Shown piece by piece: positions 9,311 to 20,541 of a stretch of 64,000 nt of DNA. The notes beneath the pieces are model-generated. The model was not told where the DNA came from. It was given only the letters and a program-made list of their open reading frames with translations, and ran no database searches. Made by a program: the position numbers and the translations under genes. Every line of letters starts with the position of its first letter. Position 1 is the first letter of the stretch. The DNA lies in NCBI GenBank assembly GCA_029237695.1, contig CM055265.1, positions 86,587,447 to 86,651,446 of the forward strand. Direction: 5' to 3'. This DNA comes from Conchocele bisecta. Lineage: Eukaryota > Mollusca > Bivalvia > Lucinida > Thyasiridae.

Positions 9311-9793
9311 GCATAAGCACTCAATCCGCGTTAAAAATGGGAACAAAAATGTGTATTAGGGCAATATTTGTCAAACAATTTGATGAATTTGACCATATAA
9401 ATATATATACCAACAAGGTGACTCCTGTACACCTAGCTAAACTTTGTGGATGTATAATAACGTAGAAATGTGTTTTATTGTTTTGAGGGGTACATTCTTC
9501 ATCAGTTGTTGATTCCTTGTTAAATAAAGACTAGTGTCCGTCAATAGGACAATCACCATCACTAGTCTGTATGCCTTGTCTCATCTTTTCATGCTGATAA
9601 ATGGGTAGTTAGATGGTAACTGTGGATTCCATTCATTTAATTCCATAATTTTTATGTCACCAAATGGCATTTAGTCTTAGGTTCGGCCTTGAATCTTTTT
9701 CTGTTGTGAAATGTTTCATGTTTTGCTGATACCTTTCTAACAAACATCATCCAGTATCTTATTACGCAAATGGTCACATACCCGCTTAACCCA
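9311..9793. other. Intergenic, no gene seen
   Basis: There is no ORF of note and no recognisable repeat apart from short AT-rich runs. Confidence 0.5.
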
Positions 9794-10012
9794 GAGGTTG
9801 AAGTAATGGACCGAGGTCTATAAATACATTAAATATGCCTAAAAGCATCAATAAATGAAAACAAATAAGCTAAAAATAAAATTTACTCCCTCCATATAGA
9901 CTTATACTTGTATAATTCTATATGGAGGGAGTAAAAACAAAAATTCATTTATTGATGCTTTTAGGCATATTTAATGTATTTATAGACCTTGGTCCGTTAC
10001 TTCAACCTGTGG
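9794..10012. mobile_element. Long inverted repeat, arms about 90 bp
   Basis: 'GGTTGAAGTAATGGACC' at left is mirrored by 'GGTCCGTTACTTCAACC' at right. 'ATGCCTAAAAGCATCAATAA' and 'TACTCCCTCCATATAG' are mirrored further in. The loop is about 15-20 bp. Likely a fold-back MITE. Confidence 0.85.
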
Positions 10013-10559
10013 CTTAAACCATATCAACACTAGAAACATCTTTACTAACATTTGCATACAGTGTAGACCATGATGAGACGGCTCTTCATGCAACATTTGT
10101 TGATTAAAAAAGAAAATTCTTTACCACTGACCCCTTTTTCAGCACACTGTATGTCTATTACTTCGGGGTAAAAGGGTTACGATAATAACCCTTAATATTC
10201 GGACACAATTTATTCTGGGAAACAGGTATAAATAATATGTGCTCTCCCACAACGAATAACCAAACTAATAAGGGTTAGTATGGTTGTACCGGTGTCACAG
10301 GAAATTCTCCTTTCCAGGGTCGAGCCTGGAAATATTCCCCCCCCCCCCCCCCCCCGGGAAGAATTTCCTAGGAAATTCTCCCCCCCCCGGGGTGGGGAAT
10401 ATTTCCAGACTCGACCCTAGGAAATTCTCCCCCCCCCACCCTGGAAATTCTCCCCCCACCCAAAAGTTTGTGTTTGAATGCTACAAAGCAGAATTATTTT
10501 CCATCAAACATGTGCACATAGGCATAATGTATGTCATTTGGTAGTATAAGAAAGGGGAA

Positions 10560-12600
10560 CATAAACAATCACCTCCCTCACACCCCACCCCAATCTACCA
10601 TATGCATAGTGTAAGTCCCTTGATAGACAAGAATATCACAAGATTGGGGGAAGATTTCTGATCAAGTGAAAATGTTTGTGTAGAACAGTTAGCATGTGAC
10701 GCATATTGGTGGGGGGAAGATTTGAGGGGGGGGGGGGAAGATTTACCTTGGGAATTTCTCCCCCCCCAACTATCTACCATATGCATAGCGGATGTGAATG
10801 CCTCTTTGTAGACAAGAATAACCCCCCCTCCCTCATGATGAAATAATGTATGTTGGTGTAGAACAGATAGCATTTGGCATGTATTGAGGGAGGGGGCAGG
10901 GAGATTTTCCTAGGAAATATCCCCCCCAACCATCTACCATATGCATAGCGGATGTGAATGTCTCTTTGTAGACAAGAATAACCCACGATTGGGGGAGTAT
11001 TTCTGATGAAATAATGTATGTTGGTGTAGAACAGATAACATGTGGCATGTATTGGTGGGGGGGGGGTGGGGGGGGGGGATTTTCCTAGGAAATATTCCTC
11101 CCCCCAACCATCTACCATATGCATAGCGGATGTGAATGCCTCTTTGTAGACAAGAATAACCCCCCTCCCTCATGATGAAATAATGTATGTTGGTGTAGAA
11201 CAGATAGCATTTGGCATGTATTGAGGGAGGGGGGAGGGGGGGAGGGGGGGGGGAGATTTTCCTAGGAAATGTCGCCCCCCAACTACATGTATCTACCATA
11301 TGCATAGCAGATGTGAATGTCTCTTTGTAGACAAGAATAACCCCCCTCCCTCATGATGAAATAATGTATGTTGGTGTAGAACAGATAGCATTTGGCATGT
11401 ATTGAGGGAGGGGGGGGGGAGATTTTCCTAGGAAATATCCCCCCCAACCAACCAACTACCATATGCATAGCGGATGTGGATGTCTCTTTGTAGACAAGAA
11501 TAACCCACGATTGGGGGAGTATTTCTGATGAAATAATGTATGTTCGTGTAGAACAGATAGCATGTGGCATGTATTGGTGGGGGCGGGGAGATTTTCCTAG
11601 GAAATATTGCCCCCCCCCAACCATCTACCATATGCGTAGCGGATGTGAATGTCTCTTTGTAGACAAGAATAACCCCCCTCCCTCAAGATGAAATAATGTA
11701 TGTTGGTGTAGAACAGATAGCATTTGGCATGTATTGAGGGAGGGGGGGGGGAGATTTTCCTAGGAAATATCCCCCCCCAACCATCTACCATATGCATAGC
11801 GGATGTGAATGTCTCTTTGTAGCTTTGTAGACAAGAATAACCCACGATTGGGGGAGTATTTCTGATGAAATAATGTATGTTCGTGTAGAACAGATAGCAT
11901 GTGGCATGTATTGGTGGGTGGGGGGAGATTTTCCTAGGAAATATCCCCCAACCATCTACCATATGCGTAGCGGATGTGAATGTCTCTTTGTAGACAAGAA
12001 TAACCCACGATTGGGGTAGTATTTCTGATGAAATAATGTATGTTGGTGTAGAACAGATAGCATTTGGCATGTATTGAGGGAGGAGGGAGGGGGGGGATTT
12101 TCCTAGGAAATATCCCCCCCCCACCATCTACCATATGCATAGTGGATCTGAATGTCTCTTTGTAGAGAAGAATAGCATGAGTTTGGGGGAGTATTTTTGA
12201 TGAAATGAAGTACTTTATGTCTGTATAGAAAGTATGTGGCACATATCAGGGGTGGGGGAGATTTTCATAGGAAATATCCCCGACCATATGCATAGTGTAA
12301 GTATCTTGGTAGAGAAGAATAACTGGATATTGGGGGAAGTTCACATCCGCTATGCATATGGTAGATGGTTGGGGGGGATATTTCCTAGGAAAATCTCCCC
12401 CCCCCCTCCCTCAATGCCAAATGCTATCTGTTCTACAACCAACATTCATTCATCAGAAAATACTCCCCCTCCCCAATCCGTGGGCGGTCTTGTCTACAAA
12501 GAGACGTCCATATCCACTATGCATATGGTAGATGGTGGCGGGGGAATATTTCCTAGGAAAATCGCCCCCCCTCCCCCCCCCCAACAATACATGCCACATG
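10560..12600. repeat. Satellite array, unit about 153-181 bp, with G/C homopolymer tract in each unit
   Basis: 'ATGCATAG' or 'ATGCGTAG' anchors fall at about 10,781, 10,941, 11,119, 11,300, 11,463, 11,632, 11,792, 11,963, 12,135 and 12,288. Each unit holds 'TTTGTAGACAAGAATAA', 'GATGAAATAATGTATGTT', 'GTAGAACAGATAGCAT', a G tract, and TTTTCCTAGGAAATAT followed by a C tract. Around 12,340-12,600 two units are inverted. The overlapping ORFs reading 'HMVDGWGG' and 'CYLFYTNIHYFI' are frames through the repeat, not genes. Confidence 0.93.
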
Positions 12601-13030
12601 CTTGCTGTTCTACACAGATATACTGTTTTTATTTTCTAGACCCACCCCCACCAACCCCCATGTGCTACACATTTATACCAATCATATGCAGCTATGGAAG
12701 AGATTTAACCTAGAGAACTCTCTACCAGCCAACATACATAATAGTTATGGTACGGTAATGGGGAATTATTGCATATACCGGTAAATAGAATCTCTACCGC
12801 CCCACCACCACTATATTGTCTATGTATAGATATTATACTCTTTAAAAGAAAATGCTGCCTCGCCTATTCACATACTTTTCCACAAGCAGACATACGTTAT
12901 GACTATGTTAGTTGGGTATACATGTAGGGATCTTACGTCCTCTGTTACCAACAGACTGGTTCTAGCATGTGCATTTTGTATGCTCCTGAGCACAATATCA
13001 ACAATGTATATGAAAATACATTAAAAGTTT
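12601..13030. other. Spacer between the satellite array and the right inverted flank
   Basis: Mostly unique AT-rich sequence with a short 'CCACCCCCACCAACCCCC' run at its left edge. No gene seen. Confidence 0.5.
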
Positions 13031-13419
13031 TGTGGAGTGTCTGTGAAGGTGGTGATGGGGGGAGGGGGGGTGGGGGGGAAGAATTTCCAGGCGGGGAGGG
13101 AAAATATTTCCTGGCTTAAGGGGGGGGTAAGATTTCCAGGGGGGGGGAGATTTCTGTTACACCGGTTTATCACAATAACAATATAATTGGATGCAATTTG
13201 TATACACAAAACACATTTTACAAAACATGTATCAAGGTAAATTTCCGTTTCCTTTCTTGGAACGTTCATACATACATTACTCTGATGGTTCTCTATCAAG
13301 ATGTAACAAATATACATTAGGACCCATACCTACTGAACAATCTAGTTTCTGTTGAAATCTAGTTTCTGTTTAGTAAATATACCAATCTTTATGCCAAAAT
13401 GTTTTAGAAATTTCTTAAG

Positions 13420-13520
13420 TTATTGGATTTACATTTATTGAGCACAGGCTGCATATGCAGCCTGTGCTCAATAAATGTAAATCCATCAATTGAAATTTCC
13501 AGACGATCCTAAATTTGCCA
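13420..13520. mobile_element. P1 palindromic MITE, core only
   Basis: 'GGATTTACATTTATTGAGCA' and its complement surround GCATATGC, followed by 'CAATTGAAATTTCCAGACG'. The outer GGGCCC ends are missing or diverged. Confidence 0.75.
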
Positions 13521-14005
13521 CAAAATAACATTAATATAATAGTAAAAAAAACTATGTGGACAAATGATATTTACGGACATTTGTGCTTCATGCATGCCAC
13601 AAATAACTATTACATTGACCTTTTTGACATTGTTTAATTCATGTGAGTCAGGAATTAGAGTCAAATTCAGAATAAATCTAATACCCTGAGAGTTCTTGCA
13701 TATATGAAATGAGTATTTGACAAAGTGCAGAAGAGATAATGGCGTCAAATTTAACGTTGTGGTAAATTTCTTATAATTTCTGTTTCCTTTGATACAACTT
13801 ATTATTACCCAACTGCCTATATAAGTTGATGATATTCCATAGTTTTGACTAATTACCTGGGTTCTGCAATTTTTGTCGAGGATTACATGTATGTCATAAA
13901 AGTCAACGTAATTTAGATCGGTCAATCGACGCGCCCCACGCCAAATGTTTGTCTATTGTACATACACTGTTTACAGGTTAAGTAATAAAACAGTTATTTC
14001 ATGTT
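13521..14005. other. Intergenic, no gene seen
   Basis: A 138-codon minus-strand ORF spans much of this, but its composition is ordinary AT-rich translation without a recognisable domain or splice context, so it is not called. Confidence 0.45.
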
Positions 14006-14131
14006 AACAGTCAAAACATATTGCTCCTAGGTGCTGTGGACGACCCGATGCACTATTGCCATGGGCCTTCGGCCTCAGGGCAATAGTGCCTTGGGTCGTC
14101 CACAGCACCGAGGGGCAATAGTTTTGACTGT
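14006..14131. mobile_element. Strong palindromic hairpin element, arms about 55 bp
   Basis: 'AACAGTCAAAAC..ATTGC' and 'GGTGCTGTGGACGACCC' on the left are mirrored by 'GGGTCGTCCACAGCACC' and 'GCAATAGTTTTGACTGTT' on the right. A short 'GGCCTTCGGCC' tip closes it. GC-rich relative to surroundings. Confidence 0.88.
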
Positions 14132-14209
14132 TCCCCGAATGACCATTAAATAACTGTATACTGCTATTTCATAGATGCATTCCTCTGATGATCTTGACAA
14201 GACAATGAC

Positions 14210-14545
14210 TGTCCTATCCACACACCCACCAATCATCTCAAGGTCAAGGCCAAAGGTCAAATTTCATTTCCGCTCTATATCTTCAAATAATTTATCACAA
14301 ATGCTGTCATGGTGAGACGAGTGTCGCGTTCAATACCCATGTGTCTATGTTGAAGGTCACTGTCACTTAGAAGTCAAAGGTAAAATTTTGTTTCCACTCT
14401 ATATCTTCTAAACTGATAAATGGATTTTCCAATTATTTGCCACACATGTTTGCCATGATGAGGCGTAAAGATGTGTCACATACAATACCCATATGCCTAG
14501 TCCATGGTGAAGGTCACACTAAGGTCAAAGGTAAAAAATGGTCAT
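14210..14545 (+). repeat. Tandem repeat, about 146 bp x 2.3
   Basis: 'CTCTATATCTTC' at about 14,274 and 14,398, 'AATACCCATRTG' at about 14,333 and 14,484, and 'AAGGTCAAAGGTAAAA' blocks recur in order. Similar 'GGTCAAAGGTCA' modules appear in the array at 52.3-53.6 kb. Confidence 0.65.
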
Positions 14546-14650
14546 GAAATTTTGATTCCCATATTTGGATTTCTGATATTAAATATGTATCAAAGTGAAG
14601 TTTGGGGCAATATTATGATCACTCATAGGATAGCTCTAGTTTGACCTTAA

Positions 14651-15117
14651 AAGCACATGCCCACTCAGTAGGCACAAAATGTTCTTTATAGTAGGAATTA
14701 AATAAGTGTATATTTGAGTCACTATTCCACCAGTTCTAAAAGGTACGAGTGCCCGCTATACAGATATAATCATTTAGTAATATTTATTTTACTGATAGTT
14801 GCGGTGGTATCAGGCTATTTTCACATGCAAACGAGGCATGTTGTTTTTTAATTATTTATACTAATTAAATGTGTCACGTGAGAAAATAAAATGTTTGACA
14901 GATTATAAAGTATGATCATTGCACATCAAAAAATAAATACAGAAAATAAATAGTAATGTCCATTAACATTTTAAGGAAACACGGTTATCGCGCCTGATAT
15001 CAGTGTGCCAATCTATACGTGGGGTAATGGTGAATTAATGTTTATTTTGCCAGAAAAAGTCTCAGATGTTGTCTCTGATATAAAGAACATTTTGTGCCTA
15101 CTGTGTGGGCATGTACC
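14651..15117. mobile_element. MITE with 'CATGCCCACTCAGTAGG' terminal inverted repeats (family M)
   Basis: The left end 'CATGCCCACTCAGTAGG' plus 'CACAAAATGTTCTTTATA' is mirrored by 'TATAAAGAACATTTTGTG' plus 'CTGTGTGGGCATG' at the right. The interior is AT-rich non-coding. Related copies are 15,318-15,811, 22,437-22,862 and 62,888-63,300. Confidence 0.88.
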
Positions 15118-15317
15118 ATTAACAGTGTACAGTGTCCGCATGAGTGGCTATAGAATGAAAATATAGATGACAACAAATAAGTACTGGTATATGAAGTTTC
15201 AAGCCAATCCGACTCGGGGTTGCAGAGATAAGTAAGTACATGTAAGTAGACATTGACCTTGGGCAAGTGGGTTGCATTTGCTTTGGAATGAAAATAAGAA
15301 TGATGATAAATAACTTA

Positions 15318-15811
15318 AGGTACAAGCCCACAAAATGTTCTTTATATGAATTAAATAAGTGTATAATTGTGCCACTATTCCAGTTCTAAAAATAGAGAAT
15401 AGTAGGTTAGTGCCGTGAATGGGAAAAAATATTCTGGCAAGGTTTAGTAAATGGGATGGGCGAGGCTCTGCCGAGCACATCCCGTTTCCGTGCCGCGCCA
15501 GATAGTTTTCCCATTCACGGCAATAACCTACTATTCTATTTATCCCGTCAACACATACACTATAATTGGGACTACAAGACCACTTTTTATCATTCAATAC
15601 CACCACCAAATTTTGGTTGGTGGTGGGAGCTACAATACATCTCAATAACGTTAAAAACGTTGGTGGTATCATTTTGACTCCCTATATACTACTAATGGTC
15701 TATATCAGCCACTCGTAATTTTTAGAACTGGTGGAATAGTGACACAATTATACACTTATTTAATTCCTATAAAGAACATTTTGTGTCTACTGAGTGGGCA
15801 TGTACCTTTAA
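15318..15811. mobile_element. Family M MITE with a nested palindromic insert
   Basis: M-family ends lie at about 15,318 ('CACAAAATGTTCTTTATA') and 15,811 ('GAGTGGGCATGTACC'). In the centre (about 15,393-15,543) a second inverted repeat, 'GAGAATAGTAGGTTAGTGCC' with complement 'AACCTACTATTCTATT', surrounds GGATGGGCGAGGCTCTGCCG. A half copy of this insert is at 18,497-18,600. ORFs here read through the palindromes. Confidence 0.8.
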
Positions 15812-16439
15812 AATAAGTATATGAAGTTTCAAGACAATCCAACTTATGGTTGCAGATCGAGATAACAGGTAGCCACACTTTAAAGATCAATAAAACAACT
15901 TGTTTTTATTTCTTTAAATGATAGAATTTGATAATACATGTAATATGAAATGAATGCTTAAAACCACATGCAAAAATACCAAATATTTCAAAAGTTACAA
16001 AGTTTTTAAATGTGTAAGTAGATGAAATATGCGCGTTCCATTATGACGTCATCAATGATCAATTATTTTTAAAATTAACTCTATTAACTCTAATTTATTT
16101 TTTTATGATTATTTTATTTACATGGAATTAATAATATTATCAAATAAAAGGAAAAAATGTAAAAAACTATTTTTATTTTCATTAATTCTTTTTTTATTGT
16201 AATTTTTTTAATAGGGTTGGAAAAACTTTTGATGAGATTTTCTGCATGTGGTTTGAATTGCCATTATCTACCAGTTTATAACACATATTATGAAATTTAT
16301 TTTTTCTATTTACATCTCCTTTTAACACAAATTTCCAAGCACAAGGGGCATGGAAACAGCACTAGGAATGTTTATTTTGATAATATGTAGCTAAAAACTT
16401 TATTTAACGCAAATTTACCACACTTTTAATACAAATTTG
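15812..16439. other. AT-rich spacer, no gene seen
   Basis: Very AT-rich, with homopolymer runs. No structured repeat or coding signal was recognised. Confidence 0.5.
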
Positions 16440-16464
16440 ATATTGGGCTTGTATGGAGTTTGTG

Positions 16465-16520
16465 ACCAGTGTAGCCCCAGATCATCCATTTAGTCTGATC
16501 TGGGGCTACACTGTTGGCTA
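16465..16520. repeat. Short palindrome 'AGTGTAGCCCCAGATCA'
   Basis: 'CAGTGTAGCCCCAGATCA' is mirrored by 'TGATCTGGGGCTACACTG' with a loop of about 15 bp. It belongs to the dispersed 'GATCTGGATCTACACTG' modules common in this window. Confidence 0.75.
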
Positions 16521-16687
16521 TTGTGTTTGAAGAAACAGTTGCTATACCTCAATAGCAAATGAAGTACGAGCGAGTCTGCTTAATAATATTTGCGCTCGTT
16601 TTATCGCGTTGCATAGGGTTAACTGGTAGACATTTATTACGACATGCAGTCTTATTTACATGTTACACTAGTGAATTAAGATGTTAA

Positions 16688-16800
16688 CCCTTAGAATACG
16701 GGAAACGTAAATTATCGTCTGCTGTTGTTTTATATTTTGTCTTCTTTCTCAATAAAAACATGTTATGACAACACTTTAGAATCAGATAACATTATGCCAA
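16688..16800 (+). mobile_element. Left half of a T1 TTAA MITE
   Basis: TTAA at 16,684-16,687 is followed by CCCTTAGAATACGGG, 'CGTCTGCTGTTG' and 'TTTAGAATCA', after which the family resemblance stops. The right end is missing. Confidence 0.7.
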
Positions 16801-17284
16801 ACAAACAAATTGGAGATGTTCCAAATGACGTCCCTGATGGGGCTATAAAGCAATGATATGTTGATGTTATCAGGTTTTAAACATCATTAGAAGCATCAGT
16901 TACTCAGTAAAATTACTTCAATTGTTAGAATATATTTCTGTTTGGTATATAAATAAGAAGTGTCTACAAGTAACATGGAAGCTATAAATATGTCTGTTAA
17001 TTCCAGTTTTGAAACTACTGTCTGTTCCATGTTTTGTTGCCGACATTTTGCTATTAAACACATTAAATCTAAAACATATTAAATTTAAAATTTAATTTAA
17101 GTAAGAGCCTTCTTCTACTAGGTGAGGGTGACTTTGTTATTGCTGAACAAGTATTTACATTTTAATATTTTTTAGGTTTCATGTGTTTAATAATGTGTTT
17201 AATGTGTCTATAAGCAACAGGAGCCTAAAATGTGTCATATTTATAGAATTGTTAAAACTAATGTCTGATCCATGTCAAATCTAA

Positions 17285-17529
17285 AAAATATTAAAATTTA
17301 ATTTAAGAAAGAGCCTTCTTTATACTTTCTAAAATGTGGTCCAATATTGATTGTATTGCCAAAAAATAATTTCCCCATGTTAAATCCCCATAGACATCTT
17401 CACAAATGTCTATGGGGATTTAACATGGCGACATTATTTTTTGGCAATACAATCAATATTGGACCACATTTTAGAAAGTATAAAGAAGGCTCTTTCTTAA
17501 ATTAAATTTTAATATTTTTTAGATTTAGA
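17285..17529. mobile_element. Long inverted repeat (family C), arms about 115 bp
   Basis: 'AGAGCCTTCTTTATACTTTC', 'CAATATTGATTGTATTGCC' and 'TGTTAAATCCCCATAGACAT' on the left are each mirrored on the right, ending with 'AAGAAGGCTCTTTCTTAA'. The loop is a few bases. Related pieces occur at 22,950-23,420, 44,530-44,960 and 45,480-45,724. Confidence 0.92.
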
Positions 17530-18496
17530 AATAATGAACCGATTTTCACAATTTAACTTTTGTTTTCTTAAATCATTTCCAAGCTGTCTAATCAGGTATC
17601 AGTATCAGTCAATTTCCCAAAAAAAAATGTTTTTAAACTCTTCCTCCAGCTTTCACACCCCCCCCCCCCCCCATGTTAAATGACCATAGAGAAATCACTT
17701 TTCATAATAAAATCATATTTGACAAAATTTTATGAAAATTTAAAATAAAAAAAATAGATTATGATCCACATTTTCTGCCGACGACAAACTTTTGGCTATT
17801 GAAAACATTCAATCTAAAAGATTTAAATGCAAATACTTTTTCATCAATAATAAGTCACCCTCCTCAATTTTTTATTTGAAAAACCAATTTTCATGAATTT
17901 CATGAAACCTGCCCATATAAACAATGCAATTCTTGAAATTTGGTCAACTTTTGATTTTATTATGAAAGATTGATTTGTCTATAGTAATTTAACAGGGGGA
18001 AAAGGAGGTGTAGGGGCTGTGGGAGGAGTAAAAAATATTAAATTTTATAAAAATTTAAGAATGTGTCTTCTTTTTATTTCGTAAAATTTTGTCAAATATC
18101 GATTTTATTGCGAAAATATTTCAATTATTTGGAAATTAGCTCCGAAACCTGGCTCTACAGCTTGCAAATGATTAGTATAAAGAAAATAAAACTATTTCTA
18201 AAATTTGAACAATTTGAACCCACTTTAAATACCAATCTGTGAAGATGTAAATAAAAAGAAGGTTCATTCTTAAATTTTGTTAAAATTTCATATTATGGGG
18301 ATAAAATTAATATTTGATGGAATATTTCTTCAAAAAAATATTTTTGGGGTGGGTGACTTTCTTGTTATTGATGAAAAAGTACTCATATTTAAATATTTTT
18401 TAGATTGAATGCTACAGCCAAAAGTTTGTCGGCAGAAAATGTGGAACAGACAGTAGAAATATGAATAGTCGTGTTTCTAATATTGGGTGGCATAGA
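17530..18496. repeat. AT-rich nested family C fragments, with poly(C) run
   Basis: Repeated 'TTTTTAGATT(T/G)AATG', 'GCCAAAAGTTTGTCGGCAG' and 'AAAGTACT..CATTTAAATA' pieces in both orientations indicate several broken copies. A 16-bp C run lies at about 17,657. No coding region. Confidence 0.6.
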
Positions 18497-18602
18497 ATAT
18501 AGAGAATAGTAGGTCAGTGCCGTGAATGGGAAAAAATATCTGGCAAGGCTTAGGAAACGGGATGGGCGAGGCTCTGCCAAGCACATCCCGTTCCCGTGCC
18601 TC
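18497..18602 (+). mobile_element. Half copy of the palindrome nested at 15,393-15,543
   Basis: 'GAGAATAGTAGGTCAGTGCC' through 'GGGATGGGCGAGGCTCTGCC' and 'ACATCCCGTTCCCGTGCC' match the nested insert, without its second arm. Confidence 0.75.
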
Positions 18603-18837
18603 TATCCTGGTTCACCTGATGCAACCAGATACTAGAAGGACAAGTATTTCTCAATTAAATGGTTGATAAAATATCATAAATATATTTTACTTATTTCTGT
18701 TAAAATTTCTATCATGTGATATCGTCACTTTTTTTTATTATTTCAACTAAAAACAAGAAACGAGGCAAAGCCACGAAGGCCAGGTTTTTTCCAAGCATAG
18801 ACACTTGGATAACATAATTATACCCACTTTTTGTAGA

Positions 18838-19012
18838 CTAGATGGCCGTGGCCTGCATGTCGTGCCTTGGGGCGAGGCATGGACACTAAAAAAATAGATA
18901 TAGTAGATGGAAAAACTTTAACGGAAAAACTTTAACCGGACACACGGACGGACGAACGGACGTATGCCAAAATGCCGACGATATCGCGCTTTCCGCAAGC
19001 GGGTGCGACAAT
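18838..19012 (+). mobile_element. Hairpin-ended element, short member, signature 'TCG.GC'
   Basis: The left end is ACTAGATGGCCGTGGCCTGC then ATGTCGTGCC. The right end is 'ACGGACGGACGAACGGACG' followed by the hairpin TCGCGCTT TCCGC AAGCGGGTGCGA and then 'CAATGATGATAA'. It is under 200 bp, so the ends can exist with almost no internal repeat. Confidence 0.65.
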
Positions 19013-19260
19013 GATGATAAACACCCATGTGAAGTATCAAGGTAATGGGTGAAGCAGTTGCAGAGATATAGTACACGAAAAAACTTTTAACAAAAAAATT
19101 CAAAGTAATTTGACCTTGACATTGGGCACAGGGGCCGCACGGTTGGGGGTTAGAATGAAAATATGGATGATGATAAACACCCATGTGAAGTTTCAAGGTA
19201 ATGGGTGAAGCAGTTGCAGAGATATAGTATAACGAAAAAGTTTTAACCAAAAAATTTAAC
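19013..19260 (+). repeat. Tandem duplication, about 150 bp
   Basis: 'GATGATAAACACCCATGTGA' and 'AGGTAATGGGTGAAGCAG' occur at about 19,012-19,060 and again at about 19,168-19,215, followed both times by 'TTGCAGAGATATAGTA'. Confidence 0.8.
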
Positions 19261-19274
19261 CAGACGTACGTTAA

Positions 19275-19575
19275 AGTTAACGTTGAAAATGGCTAAGTCA
19301 ATTACGTAGAAATAATAGGTGAAGGTAAAAAAATGGTCACATGTTGGTTAGTTGTATGTGGTAGGCACCCCTTGGTTATGAAGCTGTGAAAGTTTGGTGG
19401 TCCTAGGTGGTACAGTACCAAAGAAATGGACTTAAACACGAAAACTTAACATTGTAAACGTAAAAACTTAACATTGAAAATGGCTAAGTCGACTGCGCCG
19501 AAAAAATGGGTCAAGTTAAAAAAAAAAGTAACATGTTGGATAGTGATATGTGGTGGGCACCCCTTGATTATCCTC
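19275..19575 (+). repeat. Imperfect tandem duplication, about 196 bp
   Basis: 'TTGAAAATGGCTAAGTC' and 'GGCACCCCTTG.TTAT' occur at about 19,284/19,364 and again at about 19,479/19,556. These resemble the internal modules of hairpin-ended elements. Confidence 0.7.
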
Positions 19576-19789
19576 CCATGTTTTCAAACAGGCATATAAA
19601 AGGTAAAATATGCAAATTTGGCGACCCCTGTGATTGCAAGGCAAATTACACCCAACATTCGGAAAACCTAAGTTTCAATGAAATTTATCTATATTATAAA
19701 TAAGAATGGCATTATGTTCATTATTGAAAATCACAGAACAGAGAGATGTCTTGAAGTGCTCAAACGTGGCTGTGACTGAAATATGGCTT

Positions 19790-19925
19790 TGCGACCCGTG
19801 TAGATACAGATCAGCCTGTGCATCCGCAGTCTGATCAGGATCTGCACTGTTCGCCATTATATCAATGAATCACCCGTCATGCTTCTAACAAGCAAATAGA
19901 TTGTTATCAGAGCGAGACAATAAAT
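19790..19925. repeat. Dispersed 'GATCAGGATCTGCACTGTT' module
   Basis: 'GACCCGTGTAGATACAGATC' then 'GCATCCGCAGTCTGATCAGG' and 'TGCACTGTTCGCCATT'. The same module occurs in variant form near 10,050, 21,140-21,200, 24,130-24,190, 40,720-40,780, 41,895-41,960, 49,795-49,870, 56,890-56,970 and 63,655. Confidence 0.6.
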
Positions 19926-20388
19926 GTTATTGTATCAGGAGCTACACTGGACACAAATCCCATAAGCCCCATTACTTGAGTCACAGCCACATGTTCCATT
20001 ATTACAGTGGTACATGTATCTCTGTAAACTGAATACCCTGGGACAGGGCTCCAGATAAGGAGTTAGTAATTCAGTTAGTAATTCCCAGGGTGACCAGATT
20101 GGCGAGATTCCACTGTATTGCAGACAGATGATAAAGATTATCACAAATAATTTAATTTAAGTCATTTGATGTTGGGAACAGGGGCCGCATGGGTGGGCCA
20201 CAAATGAAAATATGCATGATGACTTACAAACATATAAGTTTCAAGCCAATGGATACAGAGATAGTAGGTACCTGAAAACTTTAACGCAAATCTTTGACAG
20301 ATGGACACAATTTGTACTCCATTTTTTTTTAAATAAAAAAACAACACAAATACATCAAAATAACCAATGATACAAAATTAAATATTAA

Positions 20389-20537
20389 CCCTTAAAATGC
20401 TGAATTAATTTTTTTCATCTGCTGTTTAATTTTTCTCATCAAAAGCATGCTTTGACAACACGTTAGAATCATTTCCAATACAACGAAGACGGCAAAATAT
20501 CAGCAGATAACAACATTTGTTTCCCGCATTCTAAGTG
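20389..20537. mobile_element. TTAA-flanked MITE, family T1, short
   Basis: TTAA at 20,385-20,388 and 20,538-20,541. Ends CCCTTAAAATGC and GCATTCTAAGTG; interior 'CATCTGCTGTTT' and 'CAGCAGATAACAAC'. The central palindrome is lost. Confidence 0.82.
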
Positions 20538-20541
20538 TTAA

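Larger units (their letters stand above)
10280..13165. mobile_element. 2.9-kb block with inverted ends enclosing a satellite array
   Basis: The left edge 'ACCGGTGTCACAGGAAATTC' is matched in inverted orientation at the right edge by '...AGATTTCTGTTACACCGGT' (about 13,146-13,166). Both flanks hold repeated 'GGAAATTCTCCCCC' or 'GGGGGAAGAATTTCC' units, and the middle is the tandem array at 10,560-12,600. This looks like a single large element or satellite locus with terminal inverted repeats. No transposase is visible and no target duplication is clear. Confidence 0.6.

Noticed and set aside
10595..12242. Series of overlapping 67-176 codon minus-strand ORFs
   Set aside because: They are the same peptide pattern read repeatedly through the ~165-bp satellite; length follows the repeat, and there is no start, splice or domain context.
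13509..13925. 138-codon minus-strand ORF
   Set aside because: AT-rich low-information translation, no similarity recognised, no splice signals in phase.
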